A stretch of 64,000 nucleotides of DNA, taken from positions 62,001 to 126,000 of the forward strand of contig JAXLUJ010000005.1 of NCBI GenBank assembly GCA_046329575.1, given 5' to 3'. The notes beneath the pieces were generated by a model. The model did not search any database, had not been told where the DNA came from, and saw nothing but the letters and a program-made list of their open reading frames with translations. The DNA comes from UBA1941 sp046329575. Lineage in GTDB: Bacteria; Bacteroidota; Bacteroidia; Chitinophagales; LD1. Shown here piece by piece: positions 1-7,378 of this stretch (position 1 is its first letter; each line of letters starts with the position of its first letter). The position numbers were made by a program, and so were the translations under genes.

Positions 1-1115
1 TGTTCGAATTACTGGATCGCGCAGAAAGTGATTTGATGAAGATCAGCGAGAACAACGCAAAAAAATCAACCGAGGACATTGGTTCTATCATCAAAAAAGA
101 ACTGGAAGAAATCGACATCCGCATCAACAGCGAAGAAAACCTGAACGGTGTACCTTCAGGCTTTACGGATCTGGACCGGGCTACCGGTGGTTGGCAAAAA
201 AGCGACTTAATTATTGTGGCGGCACGTCCGGGCATGGGTAAAACGGCCTTTACATTGGCGCTGGCCCGTAACAGTTCAGTAGATCATAAAAAGCCGGTTG
301 CAATATTCTCGTTAGAGATGTCGAGCAACCAATTAGTGCAGCGTTTAATTTCGATGGAATCAGAAATTCCGGCTGAAAAGATACGCAGAGGAAATTTGGA
401 GAAGCACGAATTTCATCAGCTTACCACCAAGATCGATTCGTTGCGTGCCGCGCAGTTGTTTATTGACGACACTCCCGGCATCAACATTTTTGAACTTCGT
501 TCGAAGTGCCGCAAGCTGAAGCAGAAGCATGATATTGGCATGATCATCATTGATTATTTGCAGTTGATGAGCGGTACGAATGAAGGCAAGGCGGGCGGCA
601 ATCGCGAGCAGGAGATTTCGCAAATTTCGAGATCGTTGAAAGGTTTGGCCAAGGAACTTAACGTTCCTGTGATTGCATTGTCGCAACTGAGCCGTGCTCC
701 GGAAACGCGTGGCGGAAACAAAAAGCCGATTCTATCTGACCTCCGCGAATCGGGCGCTATTGAACAAGATGCCGATATTGTGATTTTCCTTTACCGTGCC
801 GAATACTATGGTATTTTGCAGGATGAAGAAGGCCGCGACACCAAAGGTTTGGCCGAGATTATTATCGCCAAGCATCGTAACGGCCCGTTAAAAACGGTAA
901 CCGCCAAGTTCATTGACCGATTTGCCAAGTTTGCTGACTTTGAAGAATTCACCCGTGATGATTCGTACATGGAAGTGCAGAGCGGCGACGAAAAGCGCAT
1001 ATTCAAACGACTTCCGAGCCGGATGAACGAAGATGATGTGGTGCAAAAGAAACACGGCAAAGATGACTTCGCCGGTCCTGGTCAGGATGATGATGACGAT
1101 ATGCCGCCGTTCTAA
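1..1115 (+). CDS. dnaB: Replicative DNA helicase DnaB (5' end outside window)
   Basis: C-terminal part of the hexameric replicative helicase that unwinds DNA at the fork. The frame is already open from base 3, encoding the linker ending in DLMKISENN, so the gene begins upstream. The RecA-like ATPase domain is intact: Walker A PGMGKTAF, a Walker-B region IIIDYLQLM, LSQLSRAPE, and the conserved SGAIEQDADIV followed by AKHRNGP near the end of the domain. No intein is visible in the part present. An unusual feature is the extreme C-terminus, an acidic run ending DDDDDMPPF, which resembles the tip of single-strand DNA-binding protein. A shared hairpin terminator separates it from convergent recA. 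Confidence 0.96.
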   Translation, partial: FELLDRAESDLMKISENNAKKSTEDIGSIIKKELEEIDIRINSEENLNGVPSGFTDLDRATGGWQKSDLIIVAARPGMGKTAFTLALARNSSVDHKKPVAIFSLEMSSNQLVQRLISMESEIPAEKIRRGNLEKHEFHQLTTKIDSLRAAQLFIDDTPGINIFELRSKCRKLKQKHDIGMIIIDYLQLMSGTNEGKAGGNREQEISQISRSLKGLAKELNVPVIALSQLSRAPETRGGNKKPILSDLRESGAIEQDADIVIFLYRAEYYGILQDEEGRDTKGLAEIIIAKHRNGPLKTVTAKFIDRFAKFADFEEFTRDDSYMEVQSGDEKRIFKRLPSRMNEDDVVQKKHGKDDFAGPGQDDDDDMPPF

Positions 1116-1146
1116 ATGATAGTTGAAATGCTATAGGCTTAAAAAC

Positions 1147-1180
1147 AAAAAAGCGGTCAGTTTAACTGACCGCTTTTTTG
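1147..1180. terminator. Bidirectional hairpin terminator between dnaB and recA
   Basis: A perfect inverted repeat (arm AGCGGTCAG at 1152-1160, partner 1166-1174) with a 5-nt loop. It is flanked by A-tract and T-tract, so it can terminate transcription on either strand. It sits between the convergent dnaB and recA genes. Confidence 0.85.
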
Positions 1181-1202
1181 TTTTTATCGGATAGCGATTG
1201 CA

Positions 1203-2252
1203 TTATTCGTCTTCGTCGCCTTTTTCTGTTTTCACGATTTCAACGCCCTGAATGAATTTCTGACGAATTTTGTTTTCGATATCAGCAGCCAATTCCGGAT
1301 TATCGTGTAATAATTGTTTTACACTTTCGCGGCCCTGACCCACCTTGGTGCCATCGTAACTATACCACGAACCGCTTTTTTGAAGGATTTCGAGATCTGT
1401 TCCGATATCGATGATTTCTCCCACCTTTGAAACCCCTTCGCCATACATCAAATCAAATTCGGTTGTTTTGAATGGCGGCGCCATTTTATTCTTTACCACT
1501 TTCACTTTGGTGCGGTTACCGGTAATTTCTTCCTTGTCTTTGATTTGGCCGATACGGCGGATATCAAGACGAACGGACGCGTAGAATTTCAGTGCGTTAC
1601 CACCGGTAGTGGTTTCGGGGTTACCGAACATCACGCCAATTTTTTCGCGAAGCTGGTTAATGAAAATGCAGCAACAGCCGGTCTTATTGATAGTTCCGGT
1701 GAGTTTGCGTAGTGCCTGGCTCATCAAGCGGGCGTGCAAGCCCATTTTAGACTCACCCATTTCACCTTCCAGTTCGCTGCGGGGAACCAGAGCGGCCACC
1801 GAGTCGATTACGCAAATATCGATGGCTCCTGAGCGGATCAGGTGTTCTGCGATATCAAGCGCTTGTTCGCCATCATCGGGTTGCGAAATGAGAAGGTTGT
1901 TAATGTCAACGCCAAGTTTTACGGCATAGTCTTTATCAAAGGCGTGTTCCGCATCAATGAAGGCGGCTATACCTCCGGCGCGCTGACAATTGGCTATTGC
2001 CTGAATAGCCAGCGTGGTTTTACCTGAAGATTCCGGACCGTAGATTTCCACGATTCGTCCTTTGGGTATGCCTCCAATTCCAAGAGCAATATCAAGCCCT
2101 AGTGAACCGGTACTGATGGCTTCCACCTCCAGCACTTTGCGGTCGCCCAATTTCATAATAGTGCCCTTGCCGTAAGCCTTGTCGAGCTTATCGAGCGTAA
2201 GCTGAAGGGCTTTCAGCTTTTCCTTTTTTTCGTCTGCTACTGCGTTTGCCAT
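1203..2252 (-). CDS. recA: Recombinase RecA
   Basis: ATP-dependent strand-exchange protein of homologous recombination and coprotease of the SOS response. At 349 aa it has normal length. Walker A GPESSGKTTLA, the MAW-like segment around FIDAEHAFD, Walker B DICVIDSVAAL and loop residues NQLREKIGVMFGNPETTTGG are all present. The start ATG at 2250-2252 fits the usual short N-terminal helix (ANAVADEKKEKLKAL). The tail is acidic (ends KGDEDE), as in many RecA proteins. The gene stands alone; a TTTACTTTG stretch upstream on the minus strand is a possible -7 box. No clear LexA operator was recognised. Confidence 0.98.
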   Translation of the reverse strand: MANAVADEKKEKLKALQLTLDKLDKAYGKGTIMKLGDRKVLEVEAISTGSLGLDIALGIGGIPKGRIVEIYGPESSGKTTLAIQAIANCQRAGGIAAFIDAEHAFDKDYAVKLGVDINNLLISQPDDGEQALDIAEHLIRSGAIDICVIDSVAALVPRSELEGEMGESKMGLHARLMSQALRKLTGTINKTGCCCIFINQLREKIGVMFGNPETTTGGNALKFYASVRLDIRRIGQIKDKEEITGNRTKVKVVKNKMAPPFKTTEFDLMYGEGVSKVGEIIDIGTDLEILQKSGSWYSYDGTKVGQGRESVKQLLHDNPELAADIENKIRQKFIQGVEIVKTEKGDEDE

Positions 2253-2340
2253 AGTTTTTAAATTTAGGTGAAATAATGAGGTTGCAAAGTAAAGAAGTTG
2301 CCGCGCAATGTATCTGCGCAGTTGATAAAAAAACCAAAAA

Positions 2341-3900
2341 CTATTTCAGCATAATGGTTCTTACCCTGCGGCCCTGATAATAGGCCACGATATAGCACTG
2401 TTTGTAACGCGGTTTCATTACGCGATAGTAGAATTCCTTCACATCATCGAAGCGAAGGTAATTACCGATGAGGTAGCGGAAGGTTCCTTCTTCCTGGTAA
2501 ACTTCATACCCTTTAAGGTGCTCATAATAAGAGGTGTCGATTGGAATCAGTTTCTTCAACTCATAGAACTGAACCCGGAAAACGGTGTCTTCCGTAATTG
2601 GAATGGAAAGCTTGGGTACCGGACCGTCGCTGCGTTGCATGTTCCGCTCATCGAAGGGGTTGAACTTATTGTTCAAAGGCGCATTGGTGAGCTGCGTGGA
2701 TTCTTCAACATTTTCTACGATAATTTCACTGAGGTTGTATTGAATTTCGTCAGAAGCACGCCCCAGCATTTTGCGAATCTCCATAGTGTTGGTGAGCATT
2801 TTGCGTCGTTCATCGAATGGAAGATTGTTAAACAGCGAATTGTCTTCCACGGCAGCAACCGGCAACACAAAAAGTCTTCTGCGTGCGGAAATGGTATCGT
2901 AGTAGTTCCAAAGCGGAATAAAGCCGTAATCGCCGATATGGGTTTCTCCCGAAAAGTTGTTCTTTTTCAGTTCTATGTCCATGAGCACTCCGGCCTTGGT
3001 GCGGTCGTCGGTAGCGCTGCTCACCAGGTTTCCAAGCGAATAGCAAACCAGGCCTTGGCGTTCTTGCTGGCGGTAGTAATAGTTCATCAGGTCGATACGC
3101 TGCACTGTGTTTGGGAAGGTACCTACTACCATGCTGGCGCCCTGTTCCAAAATCCAACGCGCCAACGATTCCTGCGAGTAAGATGGATATTCCTGATAGT
3201 TGCCGCCCCAGTCCATATAAACAATAATGAAGTCGGGCTCCTGTGCGCGGGCAATGCGCATGTCGCGCTCAATAAGATTCTGATCTACCTGATTAATCAG
3301 GTAATCGCGGGAAATACCCGGGCGCTGCGACATGCTGGAATAATTCAACAGCGCAACTTTGAAGCCTTTGCGATTAATGATGAGCGGATAGTTTCCATTT
3401 CGGGCGATGTTATCGGTAAACGAACCGGTGGTATTGATATCGAAAACCTCCAAAGCCTTTTTGGTGCGCACCATACTTTTTTTGTCGAGATAGGCCGTGT
3501 TCTGATTGGCCATCACACAATTGTTGATGCCCGAATATTTTAGAGAGAGCGCAAACTCATCGGGAGCGGAAAAGGGGTTGCTGCCATCGCTGGTAAAACT
3601 TGTTTTCATGTTGGCGATTACGATATCGCCCAAATTCAGGATGGGATTGACGTACCGCAGTTCATGGCCAAAGTCGAACTTCTTTTGAGCGGGCAGGTAG
3701 GCGTTGCGGATTTGATCTTCTGTTTGATAGATATTTCCGCCAATTACCAGATGCAAGGTGCGGAAGGAGTCCACGGTTGCCGGCGCGTCCAGCGCATCAT
3801 AGTCAACGGGCCTTACGTGAACATTATTGCCGGTTTGCGCCAGCAGAAGGCCTTGTAGTGAAAGGAAAACAAACAGTAAACCAAAACGCATGCGGGTCAT
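2341..3900 (-). CDS. CapA-like (PGA_cap) protein with degenerate active site and C-terminal SPOR-like domain
   Basis: Exported 519-aa protein with a signal peptide ending LLLAQ (an ATG at 3889-3891 may be the better start). Residues about 48-300 follow the calcineurin-like CapA/PgsA fold: GDIVIANMKTSF, DFIIVYMDWGGNYQEYPS, ASMVVGTFPNTVQ and GLVCYSLGNLV match known family blocks. The positions that normally carry metal ligands look replaced: the opening GDxM block reads GGNIYQ, NNH reads NQN, HWG reads DWG and GHHPH reads GTFPN. Residues about 440-515 (FRVQFYELKKLIP, YLIGNYLRFDDVKEFYY, GRRV) resemble a SPOR peptidoglycan-binding domain. Probably a non-catalytic periplasmic protein anchored to peptidoglycan; the function is inferred. 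Confidence 0.7.
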   Translation of the reverse strand: MTRMRFGLLFVFLSLQGLLLAQTGNNVHVRPVDYDALDAPATVDSFRTLHLVIGGNIYQTEDQIRNAYLPAQKKFDFGHELRYVNPILNLGDIVIANMKTSFTSDGSNPFSAPDEFALSLKYSGINNCVMANQNTAYLDKKSMVRTKKALEVFDINTTGSFTDNIARNGNYPLIINRKGFKVALLNYSSMSQRPGISRDYLINQVDQNLIERDMRIARAQEPDFIIVYMDWGGNYQEYPSYSQESLARWILEQGASMVVGTFPNTVQRIDLMNYYYRQQERQGLVCYSLGNLVSSATDDRTKAGVLMDIELKKNNFSGETHIGDYGFIPLWNYYDTISARRRLFVLPVAAVEDNSLFNNLPFDERRKMLTNTMEIRKMLGRASDEIQYNLSEIIVENVEESTQLTNAPLNNKFNPFDERNMQRSDGPVPKLSIPITEDTVFRVQFYELKKLIPIDTSYYEHLKGYEVYQEEGTFRYLIGNYLRFDDVKEFYYRVMKPRYKQCYIVAYYQGRRVRTIMLK

Positions 3901-3917
3901 TCAATTGATGCCCGAAG

Positions 3918-4574
3918 TTACATCTTAGCTGTGGCCCACAATTGATCGTTTTCAACAATATGCAAACCCTTGTATTGATTTTGTACAGCCGCAATCATAG
4001 CGCCTGCAACTATTTCGGCCGGAACGCCTTTATATTTTGCCAACGGTCCGCTGAAAATGAACGACAAGTTTTTTGCCACCCATTGCGCCACAGCTTCGCC
4101 GTTGCGTTTTTCGTTTCGTGCGCCAAGAAGAATAGAGGGCCGCACAATAATTTCTGTGGCAAAGCCCATTGCAGTGATTGCGGCTTCGGTTTCTCCTTTC
4201 ACCCTATTGTAAAAAATACTGCTTTTGGCATCGGCGCCAAGGGCCGAAACCAACGCGTGTTGTTGAACGCCTTTACTTTTTGCCAATCTCGCTGCTTCAA
4301 TTTGATAGGTGGCATCCACGCGGAAAAAATTGTCCTGACTGCCAGCCTTTCCGATAGTGGTTCCCAGGGCCGAAAAAAGCACATCGCCGGAGAATGCCTC
4401 GGCATAGTCTGGCAGATGGTCGAAGTCAACCAATACTTGTTTGAGTTTATTATTCTTGACCGGTAGCGGCTTTCGCACCAGGGCTGTAAGGCTGTTGAAA
4501 TACGGGTTAGGCAGCAGTTGGCCTAAAAGATGTGATCCTACCAGGCCCGAAGCGCCGATAATGATGGCATGCAT
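3918..4574 (-). CDS. NAD(P)-binding atypical SDR (HTATIP2-like oxidoreductase)
   Basis: Small (218 aa) single-domain Rossmann protein. The N-terminal dinucleotide-binding loop is IIGASGLVGSHLL, followed by VDFDHL, LFSALGTT, an HALVSALGA strand and the YNRVKGETE segment. In this segment Y and K occupy the usual SDR catalytic spacing. RPSILLG matches the NAD(P)H-binding/HTATIP2-like subgroup. The substrate is unknown. It is divergent from the DUF2177 gene and lies 17 bp upstream of the CapA-like gene on the same strand, so the two may be co-transcribed. Confidence 0.75.
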   Translation of the reverse strand: MHAIIIGASGLVGSHLLGQLLPNPYFNSLTALVRKPLPVKNNKLKQVLVDFDHLPDYAEAFSGDVLFSALGTTIGKAGSQDNFFRVDATYQIEAARLAKSKGVQQHALVSALGADAKSSIFYNRVKGETEAAITAMGFATEIIVRPSILLGARNEKRNGEAVAQWVAKNLSFIFSGPLAKYKGVPAEIVAGAMIAAVQNQYKGLHIVENDQLWATAKM

Positions 4575-4605
4575 AATTTACTATATTGGTTATTAAACTA
4601 AATAT

Positions 4606-5010
4606 ATGATTCGTTTACTGATCTTGTTTGGCTTGTTGCTGCTGTTTCTGTTGATTCTTGACGGTTTATGGCTTGGTCTTATTGCAAAAAATTTCATGCG
4701 CGAAAAAATCGGGTATCTTTTTGCCGATAAGCCGAATTGGGTGGCGGCTGCGGTTTTTTATCTGATGTACACCTTTGGCATTCTCTATTTTGCTTTGCAG
4801 CCGGCGCTTTTAGCAGGGCAATGGCAAGAAGCATTACTGAAAGGAGCATTGTTTGGACTAATCGCCTACGGCACTTACGACCTTACGAATTTGGCGGTAG
4901 TGAAGAACTGGCCGGTAGTGGTAACCGTAGTTGATATGTGTTGGGGAATGGTGATGACTGCAATAGTTACGGTAATCGTTTTCGCCATCAGCGGCAAAAT
5001 TTACAGTTGA
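4606..5010 (+). CDS. DUF2177 family membrane protein
   Basis: 134-aa hydrophobic protein with about four transmembrane helices. Characteristic DUF2177 blocks are visible: the LDGLWLGLIAKNFM segment in helix 1, the loop before the second helix (YLFADKPNW), YGTYDLTNLAVVKNWP and a C-terminal helix starting VVDMCWG. The family has no established biochemical role. A -7-like box TATATTGG at 4582-4589 lies 16 nt before the ATG, giving a plausible short leader. It is divergent from the SDR gene. Confidence 0.8.
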   Translation: MIRLLILFGLLLLFLLILDGLWLGLIAKNFMREKIGYLFADKPNWVAAAVFYLMYTFGILYFALQPALLAGQWQEALLKGALFGLIAYGTYDLTNLAVVKNWPVVVTVVDMCWGMVMTAIVTVIVFAISGKIYS

Positions 5011-5033
5011 ATTGTTTTTATCTCCAATTCCTT

Positions 5034-5061
5034 TTTGCCTTTGGCTTTAAACCTATCTTCG
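5034..5061 (+). promoter_or_regulatory. Candidate promoter of adk
   Basis: TTTG at 5034-5037, a 16-nt spacer and TATCTTCG at 5054-5061 resemble the Bacteroidota -33/-7 consensus TTTG/TAnnTTTG. The -7-like box ends only 4 nt before the adk ATG, which would make the message leaderless or nearly so. Confidence 0.45.
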
Positions 5062-5065
5062 CAGC

Positions 5066-5662
5066 ATGAAAAACATTGTTCTCTTTGGCCCTCCCGGAAG
5101 TGGAAAGGGTACACAGGCCGCTAACATCGTTCTGAAGTTCAATCTCATTCATCTGAGCACCGGCGATATGTTGCGGTCAGAAATTGCATTGAAAACAGAT
5201 TTGGGGATGCAAGCTAAAACCCTGATGGATAAAGGAGATTTGGTTCCCGACGAAGTAGTAATCGGGATGATAGAAAACAAGTTGGATTCGAACAAAGAAG
5301 CTTCCGGCTTTGTATTTGACGGATTTCCGCGTACAGTTAAACAGGCTGAAGCGTTGGATGCGCTATTGGCTGCGCGAAATGCTCCAATAAACAAGGTTTT
5401 ATCTTTGAAGGTAAGCGAAGAAGAACTCACCCGGCGCATATTGGAACGTGGAAAAACATCGGGCCGTGCGGATGATCAGAACGAAACCATCGTAAAAAAC
5501 CGCGTGGTAGAATACCGCACTAAAACGGAGCCTCTTGCAAAATACTATGCCACTCAGGGCAAACTGGTAGAAATTCCGGGTGAGGGATCGGTTGATGAAA
5601 TTTCAAATTTGTTGAGCAGTGCTATTGAAAGTATTAGCGCTAAAGAGAATCAGATAATCTGA
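5066..5662 (+). CDS. adk: Adenylate kinase
   Basis: Converts AMP plus ATP to two ADP in the cytoplasm. At 198 aa it is the short-lid form: P-loop GPPGSGKGTQA at residues 7-17, TGDMLR, the AMP-binding DGFPRTVKQAEAL block and the RADDQNETIVKNR lid region without the four-cysteine zinc site of long adenylate kinases. The start is fixed by the P-loop distance. obg follows after 31 bp on the same strand, suggesting joint transcription. Confidence 0.97.
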   Translation: MKNIVLFGPPGSGKGTQAANIVLKFNLIHLSTGDMLRSEIALKTDLGMQAKTLMDKGDLVPDEVVIGMIENKLDSNKEASGFVFDGFPRTVKQAEALDALLAARNAPINKVLSLKVSEEELTRRILERGKTSGRADDQNETIVKNRVVEYRTKTEPLAKYYATQGKLVEIPGEGSVDEISNLLSSAIESISAKENQII

Positions 5663-5693
5663 TCGGCTGGTTGTTCAAACGCCGGAAACGCGC

Positions 5694-6698
5694 ATGGAAA
5701 ACTTCATTGATTACGTTAAAATATTTACCCGTTCGGGTCACGGTGGCGCAGGTTCTGCGCATTTTCACCGCGAAAAGTTTGTGCGCAAAGGCGGGCCCGA
5801 TGGAGGCGATGGCGGAAGAGGCGCGCATGTGATACTGAAAGGGAATAAGCAACTTTGGACGTTGCTACACCTTAAATTCCGAAAGCATGTGCTGGCCGAA
5901 GACGGCAAGCCGGGCAGCAGTGCCCTTTGTACCGGCAAGAGCGGGGAAGACATCATTTTGGAGGTGCCGCTGGGAACGGTTTGCAAGGATTTCGAAACCG
6001 GTGAAGTGTTATGTGAAATTCAGGAAGACGGGCAGCAATGCATTATTCGCGAAGGCGGCAAGGGAGGATTGGGAAACCATCACTTCAAATCAGCTACCAA
6101 TCAGGCGCCCACCTATGCACAACCAGGTTTGCCCGGAAAGGAAGGCTGGGTGGTAATTGAGCTGAAACTGTTGGCCGACGTAGGATTGGTCGGTTTTCCG
6201 AACGCAGGAAAATCAACCTTGTTATCCGTTGTTTCTGCAGCAAAGCCTGAAATAGCAGCCTATCCATTTACCACCTTAGTGCCGCAATTAGGCATGGTGT
6301 ATTATAAGAATGCACACAGTTTTGTAGTGGCCGATATTCCGGGAATTATTGAAGGCGCTGCAGAAGGCCGCGGGCTTGGTATTCGATTTTTAAAACATAT
6401 AGAACGCAATGCCTGTCTGCTTTTCATGGTTCCGGTAGATGCAGATGATATAGCAGGGCAGTATAAAATATTGCTTAGTGAACTTGAACAGTTCAATCCG
6501 GAATTGCTGTTCAAGGATCGCGTTCTGGCAATCACAAAAAGCGATTTGGTGGATGACGAAACCCGGGATCTTTTAGAGAAAGATTTGAAGAAAAAACTTC
6601 CTAAAAAGAATCGGCCTGAATATCTTTTCATTTCATCGGCCACACAATACAACATCGAAACGCTGAAAGGGCTGTTGTGGAACAAGATGAATAGTTAA
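5694..6698 (+). CDS. obgE: GTPase Obg/CgtA
   Basis: Ribosome-associated GTPase needed for late 50S assembly. Residues 1 to about 158 form the glycine-rich Obg fold (GHGGAGSAHFHREKF, GGPDGGDGGRGAHVIL, GKGGLGNHHFKSATNQAP). The G domain follows with G1 GFPNAGKST, G3 DIPGIIEGAAEGRGLG and G4 TKSD. The protein is 334 aa and lacks the C-terminal OCT extension seen in some homologues. It lies directly downstream of adk. Confidence 0.97.
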   Translation: MENFIDYVKIFTRSGHGGAGSAHFHREKFVRKGGPDGGDGGRGAHVILKGNKQLWTLLHLKFRKHVLAEDGKPGSSALCTGKSGEDIILEVPLGTVCKDFETGEVLCEIQEDGQQCIIREGGKGGLGNHHFKSATNQAPTYAQPGLPGKEGWVVIELKLLADVGLVGFPNAGKSTLLSVVSAAKPEIAAYPFTTLVPQLGMVYYKNAHSFVVADIPGIIEGAAEGRGLGIRFLKHIERNACLLFMVPVDADDIAGQYKILLSELEQFNPELLFKDRVLAITKSDLVDDETRDLLEKDLKKKLPKKNRPEYLFISSATQYNIETLKGLLWNKMNS

Positions 6699-6799
6699 GA
6701 CGGAACTGGATACCATTCGCATGCCGATTTCATTCTCTTGCACATTTGTATTGTAACTTTTCCACTTGAGGTTACGGCACGGCCTTTTACCAAAAGTGC

Positions 6800-7328
6800 A
6801 TGTGGCAGGAGTTTTTAAGCGATCCGTTTGGACTTCGAATGGAATTTTTGGATACACCGCACATGCTGATGCGGGCGCCTGTTGTTTTCTTTATCGGATT
6901 GGCGCTGATGCGTATTTCGGGATTTCGGATATTAGGAAGGTCGGGTGATTGACCAATTAACATTGCTTATTGTAGGCGCCATTTTAGGCCGGTTGGCAGT
7001 GGCTGGTCGTTCTTTTTTCAGCGCCTTACTGGCGGCCGGGGTTATTGTTTTTTTACACAAGTTAATGGCCTATGCAACGTTTAAAAGCAAAAAATTTGGC
7101 GTGGTGTTTAAGGGCAAGCCAATAGTTTTGATAGAAAATGGTGCTGCTGACCGGTATAATATGGCGGCGGCTCTTATTACCGAGGAGGACATACAGGAAG
7201 CGCTTCACTTACCGTTGCACACTTCAGATGTTGCGCAGATTGATGAGGCACGGTTAGAACGTTCGGGCCGCATCAGTTTTTTAATAAGAATGAGCAATCC
7301 TCTAAGAACTAATCAGGAAGGCGGATAA
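6800..7328 (+). pseudogene. DUF421 (YetF-like) membrane protein broken by a frameshift
   Basis: Two adjacent frames together make one DUF421 protein. Frame A starts at ATG 6800 (MWQEFLSDPFGLR...), has a transmembrane helix ending RISGFRILGRSG and stops at 6950-6952. Frame B is open from 6945 and continues DQLTLLIVGAILGRLAV, a second and third helix, then the soluble YetF-type domain (KPIVLIENG, MAAALITEEDIQEALHL, ARLERSGRISFL). Removing one base in the GGG run at 6943-6945 joins the frames exactly where the family continues without a gap. This is either a recent frameshift mutation or a sequencing error. The family function is unknown (membrane proteins, some sporulation-linked in Bacillus). 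Confidence 0.75.
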
Positions 7329-7363
7329 AACAAAAAGGGCCCTTGCGAGGCCCTTTTTGTTTT
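7327..7363. terminator. Bidirectional hairpin terminator
   Basis: Inverted repeat AAAACAAAAAGGGCC (7327-7341) with its complement at 7349-7363 and a 7-nt loop. The A/T-tracts on both sides suit termination from either direction. It lies between the convergent DUF421 gene and the collagen-like gene. Confidence 0.85.
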
Positions 7364-7378
7364 CGTTCGAAGTAGGAT

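Noticed and set aside
1..1115. Possible intein in dnaB
   Set aside because: The visible ATPase region is continuous with no inserted block; only the unseen 5' part could hold one.
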